NCBI RefSeq assembly: GCF_021887715.1
Contig: NZ_JAIQXX010000002.1
Location: 223,489-287,488 of the forward strand
Direction: 5' to 3'
DNA from: Winogradskyella immobilis
GTDB taxonomy: Bacteria > Bacteroidota > Bacteroidia > Flavobacteriales > Flavobacteriaceae
Length of the DNA stretch: 64,000 nt
The first letter of the stretch is position 1, and each line of letters begins with the position of its first letter. The position numbers and the translations under genes are program-made. Below are positions 17,946 through 26,514 of the stretch, one piece after another. Under the pieces are notes generated by a model, which saw nothing but the letters and a program-made list of their open reading frames with translations, was not told the origin of the DNA and searched no databases.

Positions 17946-19082
17946 ATGCAATTTTTTAAAAACCACTCGTTAAAAAACTATAATACATTTGGAATAGATA
18001 TTAAAGCTAACACTTTTTTTTCTTTTCAAAATGAAGATGAGTTAATCCTTTTTTTAGAAAAAGAAAACGTAGCTAATACACCTTACTTTATTTTAGGAGG
18101 AGGAAGTAACGTTTTGTTTAAGAGCTTTTTCCCAGGATTAATATTGCATTCTAGAATGGAAGATATACAAGAATTAAGTCAAGACAAAGAATCTATAATA
18201 TTAAGAGTAGGTTCTGGTTTGGAGTGGGATAAGTTTGTAGAATACTGTGTTGATAATTCTTATTATGGAATAGAGAATTTGTCTTTAATACCAGGGAACG
18301 TAGGTGCTGCTCCAGTTCAAAATATAGGAGCTTATGGTACAGAGGCAGATGAAGTAATTGAAGGGGTAAGTGCTTACGATTTAAAAACAAATAAAAAGGT
18401 CTATTTAAATAAAGAGGAATGTTGTTTTTCTTATAGAAATAGTGTTTTTAAAAAACCCCCTTATAAAAGCTATATAATAACTACTGTAGATTTTAAACTT
18501 TATAAAATACCACCACACAAGAGAAAAATTATAAACAATAAAGGGTTTTTTTTTTTAAGATACGCAAAGCATTATAAGGAATTATTGATAGATTTTTTTA
18601 AAGCAATAAAAACACTAAAAATAAACGTTAAAAAAAGAGCGGTTAGTGTAGATTATAGATTACTTAAAAAACTACTTGAAAACTCCGGTTTTATCTCTCT
18701 TAAAAAAGTAAGACGAACTATTATTAATAAAAGAAATTCTAAAATACCAAGCCCTAAAACTATTGGAAATGTTGGTAGTTTTTTTAAAAACCCAATAGTA
18801 GACCTTAATTTGGCTAATGAAATTAAAGAGGAGTATTCTAGTGCGATTATTTATCCTTTAAATGAAACGCACGTAAAAATATCTGCAGGTTGGTTAATTA
18901 AACATACAGGTTGGCTTAATAAGCAGGAAGATAATGTAGGCTTATACAAAGACCAAACGCTTATTATTGTTAATAGAGGAAATGCTACGGGTGATGAAAT
19001 TTATAATTATTCTGAGCGTATTGTAGAATCTGTTTTCAAAAAATTTAAAATTAAGTTAGAAAGAGAAGTTGTAGTTCTTTAA
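17946..19082 (+). CDS. murB: MurB-like UDP-N-acetylenolpyruvylglucosamine reductase with an unusual insertion
   Basis: 378 residues, about 40 longer than usual MurB of this phylum. The FAD-binding half is normal (GGGSNVLF, LSLIPGNVGAAPVQNIGAYG, YRNSVFK), and the active-site segment NVGSFFKNP and C-terminal LEREV are present. Between about residues 183 and 223 lies an extra lysine-rich stretch (IPPHKRKIINNKGFFFLRYA onwards) that I do not recall from the family; it is encoded around an 11-T run. MurB reduces UDP-GlcNAc-enolpyruvate to UDP-MurNAc. Its place between a flippase and an O-acyltransferase is unusual, so it may be a divergent copy serving the glycan locus. Whether it is the cell's only MurB cannot be seen here. 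Confidence 0.8.
   Translation: MQFFKNHSLKNYNTFGIDIKANTFFSFQNEDELILFLEKENVANTPYFILGGGSNVLFKSFFPGLILHSRMEDIQELSQDKESIILRVGSGLEWDKFVEYCVDNSYYGIENLSLIPGNVGAAPVQNIGAYGTEADEVIEGVSAYDLKTNKKVYLNKEECCFSYRNSVFKKPPYKSYIITTVDFKLYKIPPHKRKIINNKGFFFLRYAKHYKELLIDFFKAIKTLKINVKKRAVSVDYRLLKKLLENSGFISLKKVRRTIINKRNSKIPSPKTIGNVGSFFKNPIVDLNLANEIKEEYSSAIIYPLNETHVKISAGWLIKHTGWLNKQEDNVGLYKDQTLIIVNRGNATGDEIYNYSERIVESVFKKFKIKLEREVVVL
18546..18556. repeat. Eleven-T homopolymer inside the MurB-like gene
   Basis: A run of eleven T residues begins at a codon boundary. Loss of one T creates a TAA stop at once, and gain of one leads to a stop seven codons later, so slippage in either direction would truncate the protein. Confidence 0.85.
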
Positions 19083-19092
19083 ATATATATAT

Positions 19093-20553
19093 ATGTTATT
19101 TAATTCTATAGAATTTTTATTGTTTTTTCCAATAGTAGCTATTGTTCTTTTTATAATACCTAAAAAAACGCAATGGTTGTGGTTGTTATTGTCTAGCTAC
19201 TATTTTTATATTAGCTGGAACCCCAAATATGCATTGTTAATCCTAACATCTTCATTAATTACTTTTGTAACTAGTTTGCTTATAGCAAAAGCAAATACTG
19301 TTAGTAAGAAGAAAATGTTGATTTTTATCAGTTTTTCTTCAAATCTTGCCATTTTATTCTTTTTTAAATATGCTAATTTTACATTAGAATTAGTTAATAA
19401 ACTGTCTGTTAATTTTGGTATGGATGTAAATGTGCTCAGATTAGATTATTTGTTACCTGTAGGTATTTCATTTTATACATTCCAAGCTTTAAGTTACACA
19501 GTGGATGTTTATAGGGGGGATATTAAGCCAACTAAACACTTTGGTAAATACGCCCTTTTTGTATCGTTTTTTCCTCAATTAGTTGCAGGACCAATAGAGA
19601 GAACTACCAATCTATTGCCTCAATTCGACAGAAAAGTCTCTTTTAATTATAACCGAATGAGAGATGGATTAATGCTTGTTGCATGGGGCTTCTTTAAAAA
19701 AATAGTTATTGCAGATAGGGTTGCTGTAATTGTAGATCAAGTATATAATAATCCAATAGCAGGTGATGGATTCGGATCTTTAATAGCAATGCTGTTGTTT
19801 TCTGTTCAAATTTATTGTGATTTTTCCGCTTATACAGATATTGCTATTGGTATTGCTCGTATAATGGGATTCGATTTAAAAAAGAATTTTGATAATCCAT
19901 ATATTGCGCAATCTATAACCGAATTTTGGAGACGTTGGCATATTTCTCTATCGACTTGGTTTAGAGATTATTTGTATATTCCTTTAGGAGGAAACAGGTA
20001 TGGTAAAACACGTATGCTGCTTAATCTTTTTATAGTGTTTTTAGTTAGTGGTTTATGGCATGGTGCTGCTTTAACTTTTGTTATTTGGGGAGCTTTACAT
20101 GGTGTATTAGTTGTTTTTGAAAAAGTATATTATAAAACACAGCAAAAAACATATGCTAAGTTAGGGTGGAATACCAATAAGCTTTCTTTTAAACTATATA
20201 GAATACTTATTACGTTTGCTTTAGTTACTATTGCTTGGGTGTTTTTTAGAGCTGATTCTTTTTCTTCAGCAATAGATCTTTTAGTAAGCTTAAAAAAGAT
20301 AGAATTAAACAACTTTTTTAATGGTAAAATATATGAATATGGCTTATTAGAACCAGAAGTTAGGATAACATTAGTAAGTATTATTCTTTTATTTACGGTA
20401 GAAATTTTAAACATTAAGTTTAATATTAAAAAAGGTGTTTTTAGACAAAACATTGTTTTAAGGTGGTCTATATATTTTTTAATTATTTTCTTTTTATTAA
20501 TCTTTGGATATTATAACAATGAACAAGCAAATTTTATCTATTTTCAGTTCTAA
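19093..20553 (+). CDS. MBOAT-family membrane O-acyltransferase (AlgI-like)
   Basis: 486 residues, polytopic. Strong AlgI-type motifs: LLPVGISFYTFQALSYTVDVYRG in two parts from residue 120, FFPQLVAGPIER near 160, ITEFWRRWHISLSTWFRDYL near 275-294, and SGLWHGAALTF with the putative catalytic His 323. Such proteins carry acyl groups, usually acetyl, across the membrane onto exported polysaccharide with an SGNH partner, here the next gene. The reading frames overlap by 35 bases, supporting a two-protein system. Confidence 0.93.
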   Translation: MLFNSIEFLLFFPIVAIVLFIIPKKTQWLWLLLSSYYFYISWNPKYALLILTSSLITFVTSLLIAKANTVSKKKMLIFISFSSNLAILFFFKYANFTLELVNKLSVNFGMDVNVLRLDYLLPVGISFYTFQALSYTVDVYRGDIKPTKHFGKYALFVSFFPQLVAGPIERTTNLLPQFDRKVSFNYNRMRDGLMLVAWGFFKKIVIADRVAVIVDQVYNNPIAGDGFGSLIAMLLFSVQIYCDFSAYTDIAIGIARIMGFDLKKNFDNPYIAQSITEFWRRWHISLSTWFRDYLYIPLGGNRYGKTRMLLNLFIVFLVSGLWHGAALTFVIWGALHGVLVVFEKVYYKTQQKTYAKLGWNTNKLSFKLYRILITFALVTIAWVFFRADSFSSAIDLLVSLKKIELNNFFNGKIYEYGLLEPEVRITLVSIILLFTVEILNIKFNIKKGVFRQNIVLRWSIYFLIIFFLLIFGYYNNEQANFIYFQF

Positions 20554-21958
20554 ATTATATAGAATATTGGCCTTTCTATTACTATTTGTAGTTCTTACAA
20601 ATACTGTTTTAAGTCGATTTGTTAAACCAGATAGTGATGAAACATTAGCAATAAATTTGCAAACTATTAAAAAACAAAAATTCGATGTCGTTTTTATGAG
20701 CAACTCGTATTTATTTACAGCTTATGATCCGCTATTGTTAAATAGTTTAACAGGTCTTACTTCTATACATTTAGGGACATCTGCACGAAGACTATGCTTC
20801 GAGCCATTTATATTAAAACAAATACTTAGAGAACAAAAACCTAAGTTGGTTGTCATTGATATTTCAAGTACTACTATTGTAGCTCCTGATTCAGATCACT
20901 CTTGGTTTTTTAATAATAAGGCTATAGCTAATTTTAATGTTTCGTTGGATAAAGTCAAACTTTTAAAAAGCATAATTCCAGAAGATAAAAATGATATATG
21001 GTTACAAAGCCTTTCTAAGACTTCTAGAGTTTTATATAATATAACAACAGAAGAAGAACTAAAATATTACCAAACAGAAAAGAATTTAATTATAGGTAAG
21101 GTTTTTGGTTATGATACTAGAGTGAAACAGAATTTAAAAAAATTAAAATCTAGCAAGAAGGATTTTGATAAACTATATCTGAAAACTCCTGGCAATACGG
21201 TAACAAAATATAATGTAATAGATGAAACAAGCATTGCAAAGATTCAAGAATTGCTTGATATTGCAGAAGAGCATTCAGGTATTCAGTTTTTATTTATTAA
21301 TAATGTTAAACTTGATGCAAGTAAAGAGAATAAATCCTCTATAAGCGTAATAAAGAATAAAGTGAAACCATACAAAAACGCTAAGGTTTTAGAGTTAAAT
21401 ACAAAAGAGACAAAAAAAGAATTAGATTTAAAATTCACAGACTTTCATGATCCTGGCCATGTTATGCAGTCAGGCTCAATAAAAGTAACCTCTTATTTTT
21501 CCGATTATTTAAAACAAAATTATGATTTTGTTAACTCTAAGATGTTTGATAATACGCCTTATGTCTTTAAAATTAAAGGAAGTAAAGATGTTCTTAAAAT
21601 TAAAGATATAAAAGTATTATTTGCAGATGATTATAGTACAGATATTAGAGTTTTAATAGATTCAATGCCAAGAGATTTTAAAGAGGTAAATACAATATTA
21701 AGTATTTTTCCTAAAGAAAAATACAAACATTTATTAGAAGATAAATCTAAAAAAAATAAATGGAAATCTGATAATGCTTACCGCAAATTTAAAAATTACT
21801 TACAAACAAAAAATGGTTATGTAGGTAAGCTTAATAGTTGGTCTAAATTAAAACCAGAGCATATAGACCGTGTTGAGGTTAAATTTTCAGGAGGAGATAT
21901 AACAACAGAAACTAAGATATTAGATTTAAATAAAGTAAATATTTTTCAAGTAAAATAA
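20519..21958 (+). CDS. SGNH-hydrolase-like partner of the MBOAT acyltransferase
   Basis: 479 residues from the ATG at 20519; the in-frame TTG at 20504 is weaker. One N-terminal membrane anchor (about 15-30) is followed by a periplasmic domain. DVVFMSNSYLF at 56-66 fits the block I segment with a nucleophile Ser, and FTDFHDPGHVMQSGS at 306-320 contains DxxH (Asp 311, His 314) as in SGNH enzymes. By analogy with AlgJ/AlgX or DltD-like partners it should transfer acyl groups to the glycan. The C-terminal 140 residues have no motif I recognise. I base the family call on topology, these motifs and the overlap with the MBOAT gene. Confidence 0.65.
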   Translation: MNKQILSIFSSKLYRILAFLLLFVVLTNTVLSRFVKPDSDETLAINLQTIKKQKFDVVFMSNSYLFTAYDPLLLNSLTGLTSIHLGTSARRLCFEPFILKQILREQKPKLVVIDISSTTIVAPDSDHSWFFNNKAIANFNVSLDKVKLLKSIIPEDKNDIWLQSLSKTSRVLYNITTEEELKYYQTEKNLIIGKVFGYDTRVKQNLKKLKSSKKDFDKLYLKTPGNTVTKYNVIDETSIAKIQELLDIAEEHSGIQFLFINNVKLDASKENKSSISVIKNKVKPYKNAKVLELNTKETKKELDLKFTDFHDPGHVMQSGSIKVTSYFSDYLKQNYDFVNSKMFDNTPYVFKIKGSKDVLKIKDIKVLFADDYSTDIRVLIDSMPRDFKEVNTILSIFPKEKYKHLLEDKSKKNKWKSDNAYRKFKNYLQTKNGYVGKLNSWSKLKPEHIDRVEVKFSGGDITTETKILDLNKVNIFQVK

Positions 21959-21960
21959 TT

Positions 21961-23043
21961 ATGAAAAAAACATATATAATTACATTTCAACATGTTCTTA
22001 ACTATGGAGCTGTGTTACAAGCATACGCTTTAGCTAAGTTTTTAAATGAAAATGAAATAGAGACTGAAGTTTTAGATTACAGACCCAGTTATTTTGTTTA
22101 CCAAACGTATAGACCAAGAAAAGGGTTAGGTAAAACATATAATAAGTTTTTAAAAAATATTCGCTTTTATAAATTTAGAAGAAACTTTTTGCCACTTACA
22201 AAAAAAATCTTTTTTAATACTAATGCTTTAAAATCTTTTTTCAAAACATCTTCAGGCACTTTTATTTGTGGGAGTGATCAAGTTTGGAATTCACAGTTAA
22301 CAAAAGGAAAACTAGATACAGGTTATTTTTTAGACTTTTTACCTAAAACAGCTAAAAAAGTAGCTTATGCGGCAAGTATGGGCAATAGCGCCTTTAAGGA
22401 AAGTGATAGAAGCGAAACGAAGCGATTATTAAAAAACTTTAACACTATATTGGTGCGTGAAGATTTTGCGCAAGATCAGGTGTCTAAAATAACAAATAAT
22501 GAGTGTGCTTCAGAAATAGTAGTAGATCCTACATTATTAATACAAGATTATAGTGAGGTTTTAGACTTTTCTTTGGTTCCAGATCACCCTTATTTAGTTT
22601 CTTATTTAACAGAAGATAGTAAACCTGTTAGAGAATATATAAATAAAATAAAGGAAATGACGGGATTACCTCTTATTAATTTAGGTCATCATGAAATTAA
22701 AGAAGCCGATAAGAATTATTTGTATGAGTCTCCATCAAAATGGTTGGGTGTGTTTTCTAAAGCAACAATAGTTTGTACAAATTCTTTCCATGGGAATGCA
22801 TATTCTTTAATTTTTAAACGAAATTTTACAGTTTTTACACGAGTTACAAAAAAGCAATTAAATAGAAGGCAACTTACTTTGTTAGAACGTCTTGGAATAG
22901 AAGATAGATTTATCTCTCGTATAGAAGATTTAAAAGACTTACATTTAGAGCCTATAAATTATAATAAAGTTAGTCCTAAATATAATGATTTAGTTAATTT
23001 GTCTAAAAGAAAATTATTGAATGCACTAAGAGAAAATATATAA
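21961..23043 (+). CDS. Polysaccharide pyruvyl transferase family protein
   Basis: 360 residues. The start (TFQHVLNYGAVLQAYALAKFL), the central ICGSDQVWNSQL and YAASMGNS segments, and CTNSFHGNAYSLIF near the C-terminus are family hallmarks. Members transfer pyruvate from phosphoenolpyruvate to form ketals on surface sugars, adding negative charge. It begins two bases after the SGNH gene, so acylation and pyruvylation genes are adjacent. The acceptor sugar is unknown. Confidence 0.9.
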   Translation: MKKTYIITFQHVLNYGAVLQAYALAKFLNENEIETEVLDYRPSYFVYQTYRPRKGLGKTYNKFLKNIRFYKFRRNFLPLTKKIFFNTNALKSFFKTSSGTFICGSDQVWNSQLTKGKLDTGYFLDFLPKTAKKVAYAASMGNSAFKESDRSETKRLLKNFNTILVREDFAQDQVSKITNNECASEIVVDPTLLIQDYSEVLDFSLVPDHPYLVSYLTEDSKPVREYINKIKEMTGLPLINLGHHEIKEADKNYLYESPSKWLGVFSKATIVCTNSFHGNAYSLIFKRNFTVFTRVTKKQLNRRQLTLLERLGIEDRFISRIEDLKDLHLEPINYNKVSPKYNDLVNLSKRKLLNALRENI

Positions 23044-23050
23044 ACTATTT

Positions 23051-24250
23051 ATGAAATTAATACAAAAATCATATAAATATTTAGTTGTATTAATTTATTT
23101 AAGTTTTGCTTTTGATTCACTTTTAAAAATTAATATAGGAATTAAGATCCATATAGGAATATTATCAATAATAGTTCTAAATATAGGCTATTTTTTTCTA
23201 GTAGGGTTTAAGAAAAAAATCAAGTTATTAAAACTTGATCAATGGCTAATTTTATTCACAATATATGTACTTATAAATGGATTAGTTAAAGTTGGAATTG
23301 ATAGTTTGTTTATCTTTCTCTATTTATTCTTAGCCCTAAATGTATATTTCTTTGTTAAAGTTAATTTTAAAACCTTTACAAAAAAGGTGTTTTATACTTT
23401 TCAAATATTATTAATAGTAACAGGACTAACACAGTTATTACTAGTTTGGATTTTTGACTATCAATTAAGTTTTTTAGATATAGCGCATTATGATAAAGGT
23501 AGTTCTGTAAGCTTAAGGCTTAGAGGGTTTTTTGTAGAACCAAATTGGTTTGCAATTGCCTTTACTTTTAATACATTTTTATTAATCAAAAATGACATTT
23601 TTACCTTTTTTAAAAGGCATATTACACTATCTGTTTTTACAACATTGGTTCTTTTACTTAACGGTTCTTTTGGCACATTAATTATATTAGTTTTTACTTA
23701 TGGATACCAATACTTAAAAAAGAACATAGTAATTGGCTTATTCTTAGTTTTAATAGGAGGGTTTAGTTTTTATTTAATTTTGGAAAAGCGATCCGAATTT
23801 AAAAAAGGGAAGAGCGGGATTGAACTTTTTAATTATTATTCTAGAACAGAACCTTTTAAACGCGTTAATGCTTATTTTGATAAACAGCCTGTTTCTAAAA
23901 GAGTTTTTGGAGAAGGATTTGGGTCGTGGGCGTCTCAAGGAGTGATTCATCGTTTAAGTGTTTTAAATTACAAAATAAGACCTCATGCAAGAGATTCTAG
24001 TGAATTACATGTTTTTTTATTCGAAATAGGACTTTTTGGCACATTTCTTTTCTTCTTAGATATTTTTAGTTTGTACAGAAATAACTTAAAGTCTAATTAT
24101 TATATTAGTGGAGCAATTACACTTTTTATTGTTTGTTTTTTATTATATCCTATTTTTAAGTTTTTAATGTATATGATATATTATTTCATATTTAGGGCTT
24201 TGATTCAAAAAAATAAGAAAGAATTTTTATTAGAAAGAGAAGATGATTAG
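23051..24250 (+). CDS. O-antigen/capsule polymerase-like membrane protein (Wzy candidate 1)
   Basis: 399 residues with roughly 10-11 membrane segments. The loop RLRGFFVEPNWFAIAF resembles the Wzy/WaaL-type motif where a dipeptide EPN follows a conserved Arg, and a large periplasmic loop with RVFGEGFGSW and HARDSSELHVFLFEIG follows near residues 275-325. This is typical of repeat-unit polymerases. It overlaps the next gene by eight bases. Two further polymerase-like proteins follow, so which one polymerises is open. Confidence 0.75.
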   Translation: MKLIQKSYKYLVVLIYLSFAFDSLLKINIGIKIHIGILSIIVLNIGYFFLVGFKKKIKLLKLDQWLILFTIYVLINGLVKVGIDSLFIFLYLFLALNVYFFVKVNFKTFTKKVFYTFQILLIVTGLTQLLLVWIFDYQLSFLDIAHYDKGSSVSLRLRGFFVEPNWFAIAFTFNTFLLIKNDIFTFFKRHITLSVFTTLVLLLNGSFGTLIILVFTYGYQYLKKNIVIGLFLVLIGGFSFYLILEKRSEFKKGKSGIELFNYYSRTEPFKRVNAYFDKQPVSKRVFGEGFGSWASQGVIHRLSVLNYKIRPHARDSSELHVFLFEIGLFGTFLFFLDIFSLYRNNLKSNYYISGAITLFIVCFLLYPIFKFLMYMIYYFIFRALIQKNKKEFLLEREDD

Positions 24251-25292
24251 AAAAAAAACAGATAAAGCTTTAGTTTTTTTGCTAAACCATATGAATTATG
24301 GTGGTTGTCAAAAAATAGTTTTTGATTTACTAAGTGGTGTTTATGAATCTTTTGATGTTGTTTATTTAATAGCTGAAAAAGGATATTATAGTGATTTATT
24401 AATCAAAACCACCTCAATTCAATTTATTGATAGAACTAATATTTCAATATTTGGGGTTGTAAAAGAAATACAAAAAATACAAACCAAATGCCCTAGCCTT
24501 ATTTTACATACTCATAATAGAATAGATATACTATTTAAGTATACCTTGAGAAAAAGCGACAATCACTTACATACTTTTCATAGTGCTTATTTAAATAAAA
24601 ATTATTTATATAAATTTATAAAACCAGAAAAAGCAATTAGCATCTCTAAGACTGTCAAAGATTATTTAAACAAATATAATATTGACAATGAAATGATTTA
24701 TAATGGAATAAGTATAAATAATTCTAAACCATATTGTAAAACAAAAGAATTAGATATTCCTAAAATTTTATATATTGGAAGGTTAAGTAAAGAAAAAGGG
24801 TTTGATAATATTTTAAAAGCTTTATTAACTTATAAAAGTAATCAGTTTAATCATATACAGTTTGATGTTATTGGTGAAGGAAAGAATGTTGAAGAATACA
24901 ATAAAATGATAGTAAATTCTGGAGGAAATTTAAAAATGAATTTGAAAGGGTACAGACCTAATCCTTGGGATAATATTAATGAGTATGATTTATTAATAAT
25001 TCCTTCATATTTTGAAGGTTTTTGTTTAGTAGCTGTAGAAGGTGCCTCAATAGGAATCCCTATATTAAGTAATGATATATTAGCTTTAAGAGAAGTTCTG
25101 GACTTTTCACAAGATTCAAACTTTTTTAATATTCAAGATTTAAATTCTATACACACAACAATTTTTAAAAGTTTAACAGAGATATCGATTCAAAGAGAAT
25201 TAGCTCTTAATAATGCAGAGAGAATAAAAAATAAATTTTCCAAAGAAAAAATGCTTTTAAATTACCTAAGAATCTATGAAACATTTAGTTAG
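24243..25292 (+). CDS. GT4-type glycosyltransferase (GT-B fold)
   Basis: 349 residues, no membrane segment. The N-terminal domain opens with FLLNHMNYGGCQKIVFDLL. The C-terminal nucleotide-sugar domain has YIGRLSKEKGFDNILKAL, DVIGEG, and PSYFEGFCLVAVEGASIGIPIL with the expected E-x7-E-like acidic pair (FEGF..VE). It should transfer a sugar to the lipid-linked repeat unit on the cytoplasmic face. Donor not predictable. It overlaps both neighbours by a few bases. Confidence 0.88.
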   Translation: MIRKKTDKALVFLLNHMNYGGCQKIVFDLLSGVYESFDVVYLIAEKGYYSDLLIKTTSIQFIDRTNISIFGVVKEIQKIQTKCPSLILHTHNRIDILFKYTLRKSDNHLHTFHSAYLNKNYLYKFIKPEKAISISKTVKDYLNKYNIDNEMIYNGISINNSKPYCKTKELDIPKILYIGRLSKEKGFDNILKALLTYKSNQFNHIQFDVIGEGKNVEEYNKMIVNSGGNLKMNLKGYRPNPWDNINEYDLLIIPSYFEGFCLVAVEGASIGIPILSNDILALREVLDFSQDSNFFNIQDLNSIHTTIFKSLTEISIQRELALNNAERIKNKFSKEKMLLNYLRIYETFS

Positions 25293-26514
25293 TAATGATG
25301 AATATTGGTTCAATGTATTATTTGCTTTAGTACCTACATCTTTACTTTTTTCACCAGCAGCTAGTAGTATTTTATTATTCGTTTTAGTTTTCTGGTCTAT
25401 CATTAATTTTTTTTTTCTAGAAAAGCTGCCTCTTGAGTTGCCTTTAGGTTATAAAGTCCTGTTTTGTTTTTACTTTTTATTTTTGATTTTACATATTACA
25501 AGCCTTTTTTATACGGAAGATATATCAAGAGCTTTTTCTTTATTAAGAAAAAGGGTTCCATTATTATTAATTCCAGTCATATTTTATATGAATTTTAAGT
25601 ATATAGATTTTAAAACCTTATTAAAAACATATGTTTATGTAGTTTTAGCTGCGGCAATTTTCACAATATTTAATTCTTTTTATAGCATATATTTAAATAA
25701 TGAATCTTTAGAAACATTTTTCACATATTACTTAAGGTACTTCTATATTAGCTTTATGCCCTATGAAATGCATCCTAGTTATTTTGGTATTTTATTATGT
25801 TCTTCGTTAGCAGTGCTGTTAAATAATACGGTTAAATCTATTACTCTTTCTGTGTTATTCTGTGTTATTTTAGTTTTTAATATTTATTTGATTTCAAGTC
25901 AGATGATAACTTTTATTTGCATAATGCTATTTTTGTTTTTTATCTTAAAAAAAGCTAAAGAGTTTTTTAACAAGGTTTTGTATAAAAGTTTTTTAATTTT
26001 ATTGCTAATATTATCTCTAATATTAGTCTTTAATGGAAAGTTTGTAACAAAGGCGATTGTAAATATATTTGAGATTCATAATAATAGTAATATTTTTTAT
26101 AGAGCCTCTCACTTTTTTGAACAAGGAGACATTACAAGAAGAAAAAATTGGGAATCTGCATATAATGTAATAAATGACAATTTAATATTTGGGGTAGGAA
26201 TAGGTGATGGAATTAATGAAATGCAAAAATTTAGAGAAAAGAGAACTTGGATTTATACAGCTAGATTAAATGCTCATAATCAATTTTTAGAGGAACTTGT
26301 TCACTTTGGAATTATAGGTTTTGTTTGTTTCATATCATTGCTTTTTATTGTATTTTATTTATCAAAAGAAGATTTGTTTCACTTAAGTATTTTTTTCATT
26401 TTGTTTTGTATAATGTTTACCGAGTCCATCTTAAATAGGCAAGTAGGAGTGATTGTGTTCTCTTTTTTGATGAGTTTTCTTGTTTTTAATAATTTAAATA
26501 AAATAAATGATTAG
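25276..26514 (+). CDS. O-antigen ligase/polymerase family membrane protein (Wzy_C type)
   Basis: 412 residues with about 10-12 membrane segments. It carries MHPSYFGILLCSSLAVLL and, in a large loop, GVGIGDGINEMQ and LNAHNQFLEELVHFGIIGF; the NAHNQFLE segment is the conserved His region of the WaaL/Wzy_C superfamily. It could ligate the finished glycan to lipid A-core or polymerise repeat units. Start overlaps the GT4 gene by 17 bases. A ten-T tract lies at 25407-25416. Confidence 0.82.
   Translation: MKHLVSNDEYWFNVLFALVPTSLLFSPAASSILLFVLVFWSIINFFFLEKLPLELPLGYKVLFCFYFLFLILHITSLFYTEDISRAFSLLRKRVPLLLIPVIFYMNFKYIDFKTLLKTYVYVVLAAAIFTIFNSFYSIYLNNESLETFFTYYLRYFYISFMPYEMHPSYFGILLCSSLAVLLNNTVKSITLSVLFCVILVFNIYLISSQMITFICIMLFLFFILKKAKEFFNKVLYKSFLILLLILSLILVFNGKFVTKAIVNIFEIHNNSNIFYRASHFFEQGDITRRKNWESAYNVINDNLIFGVGIGDGINEMQKFREKRTWIYTARLNAHNQFLEELVHFGIIGFVCFISLLFIVFYLSKEDLFHLSIFFILFCIMFTESILNRQVGVIVFSFLMSFLVFNNLNKIND

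Noticed and set aside
20130..20453. Minus-strand open frame of 107 codons
   Set aside because: It is antisense to the conserved C-terminal half of the MBOAT gene; composition mirrors the real frame.
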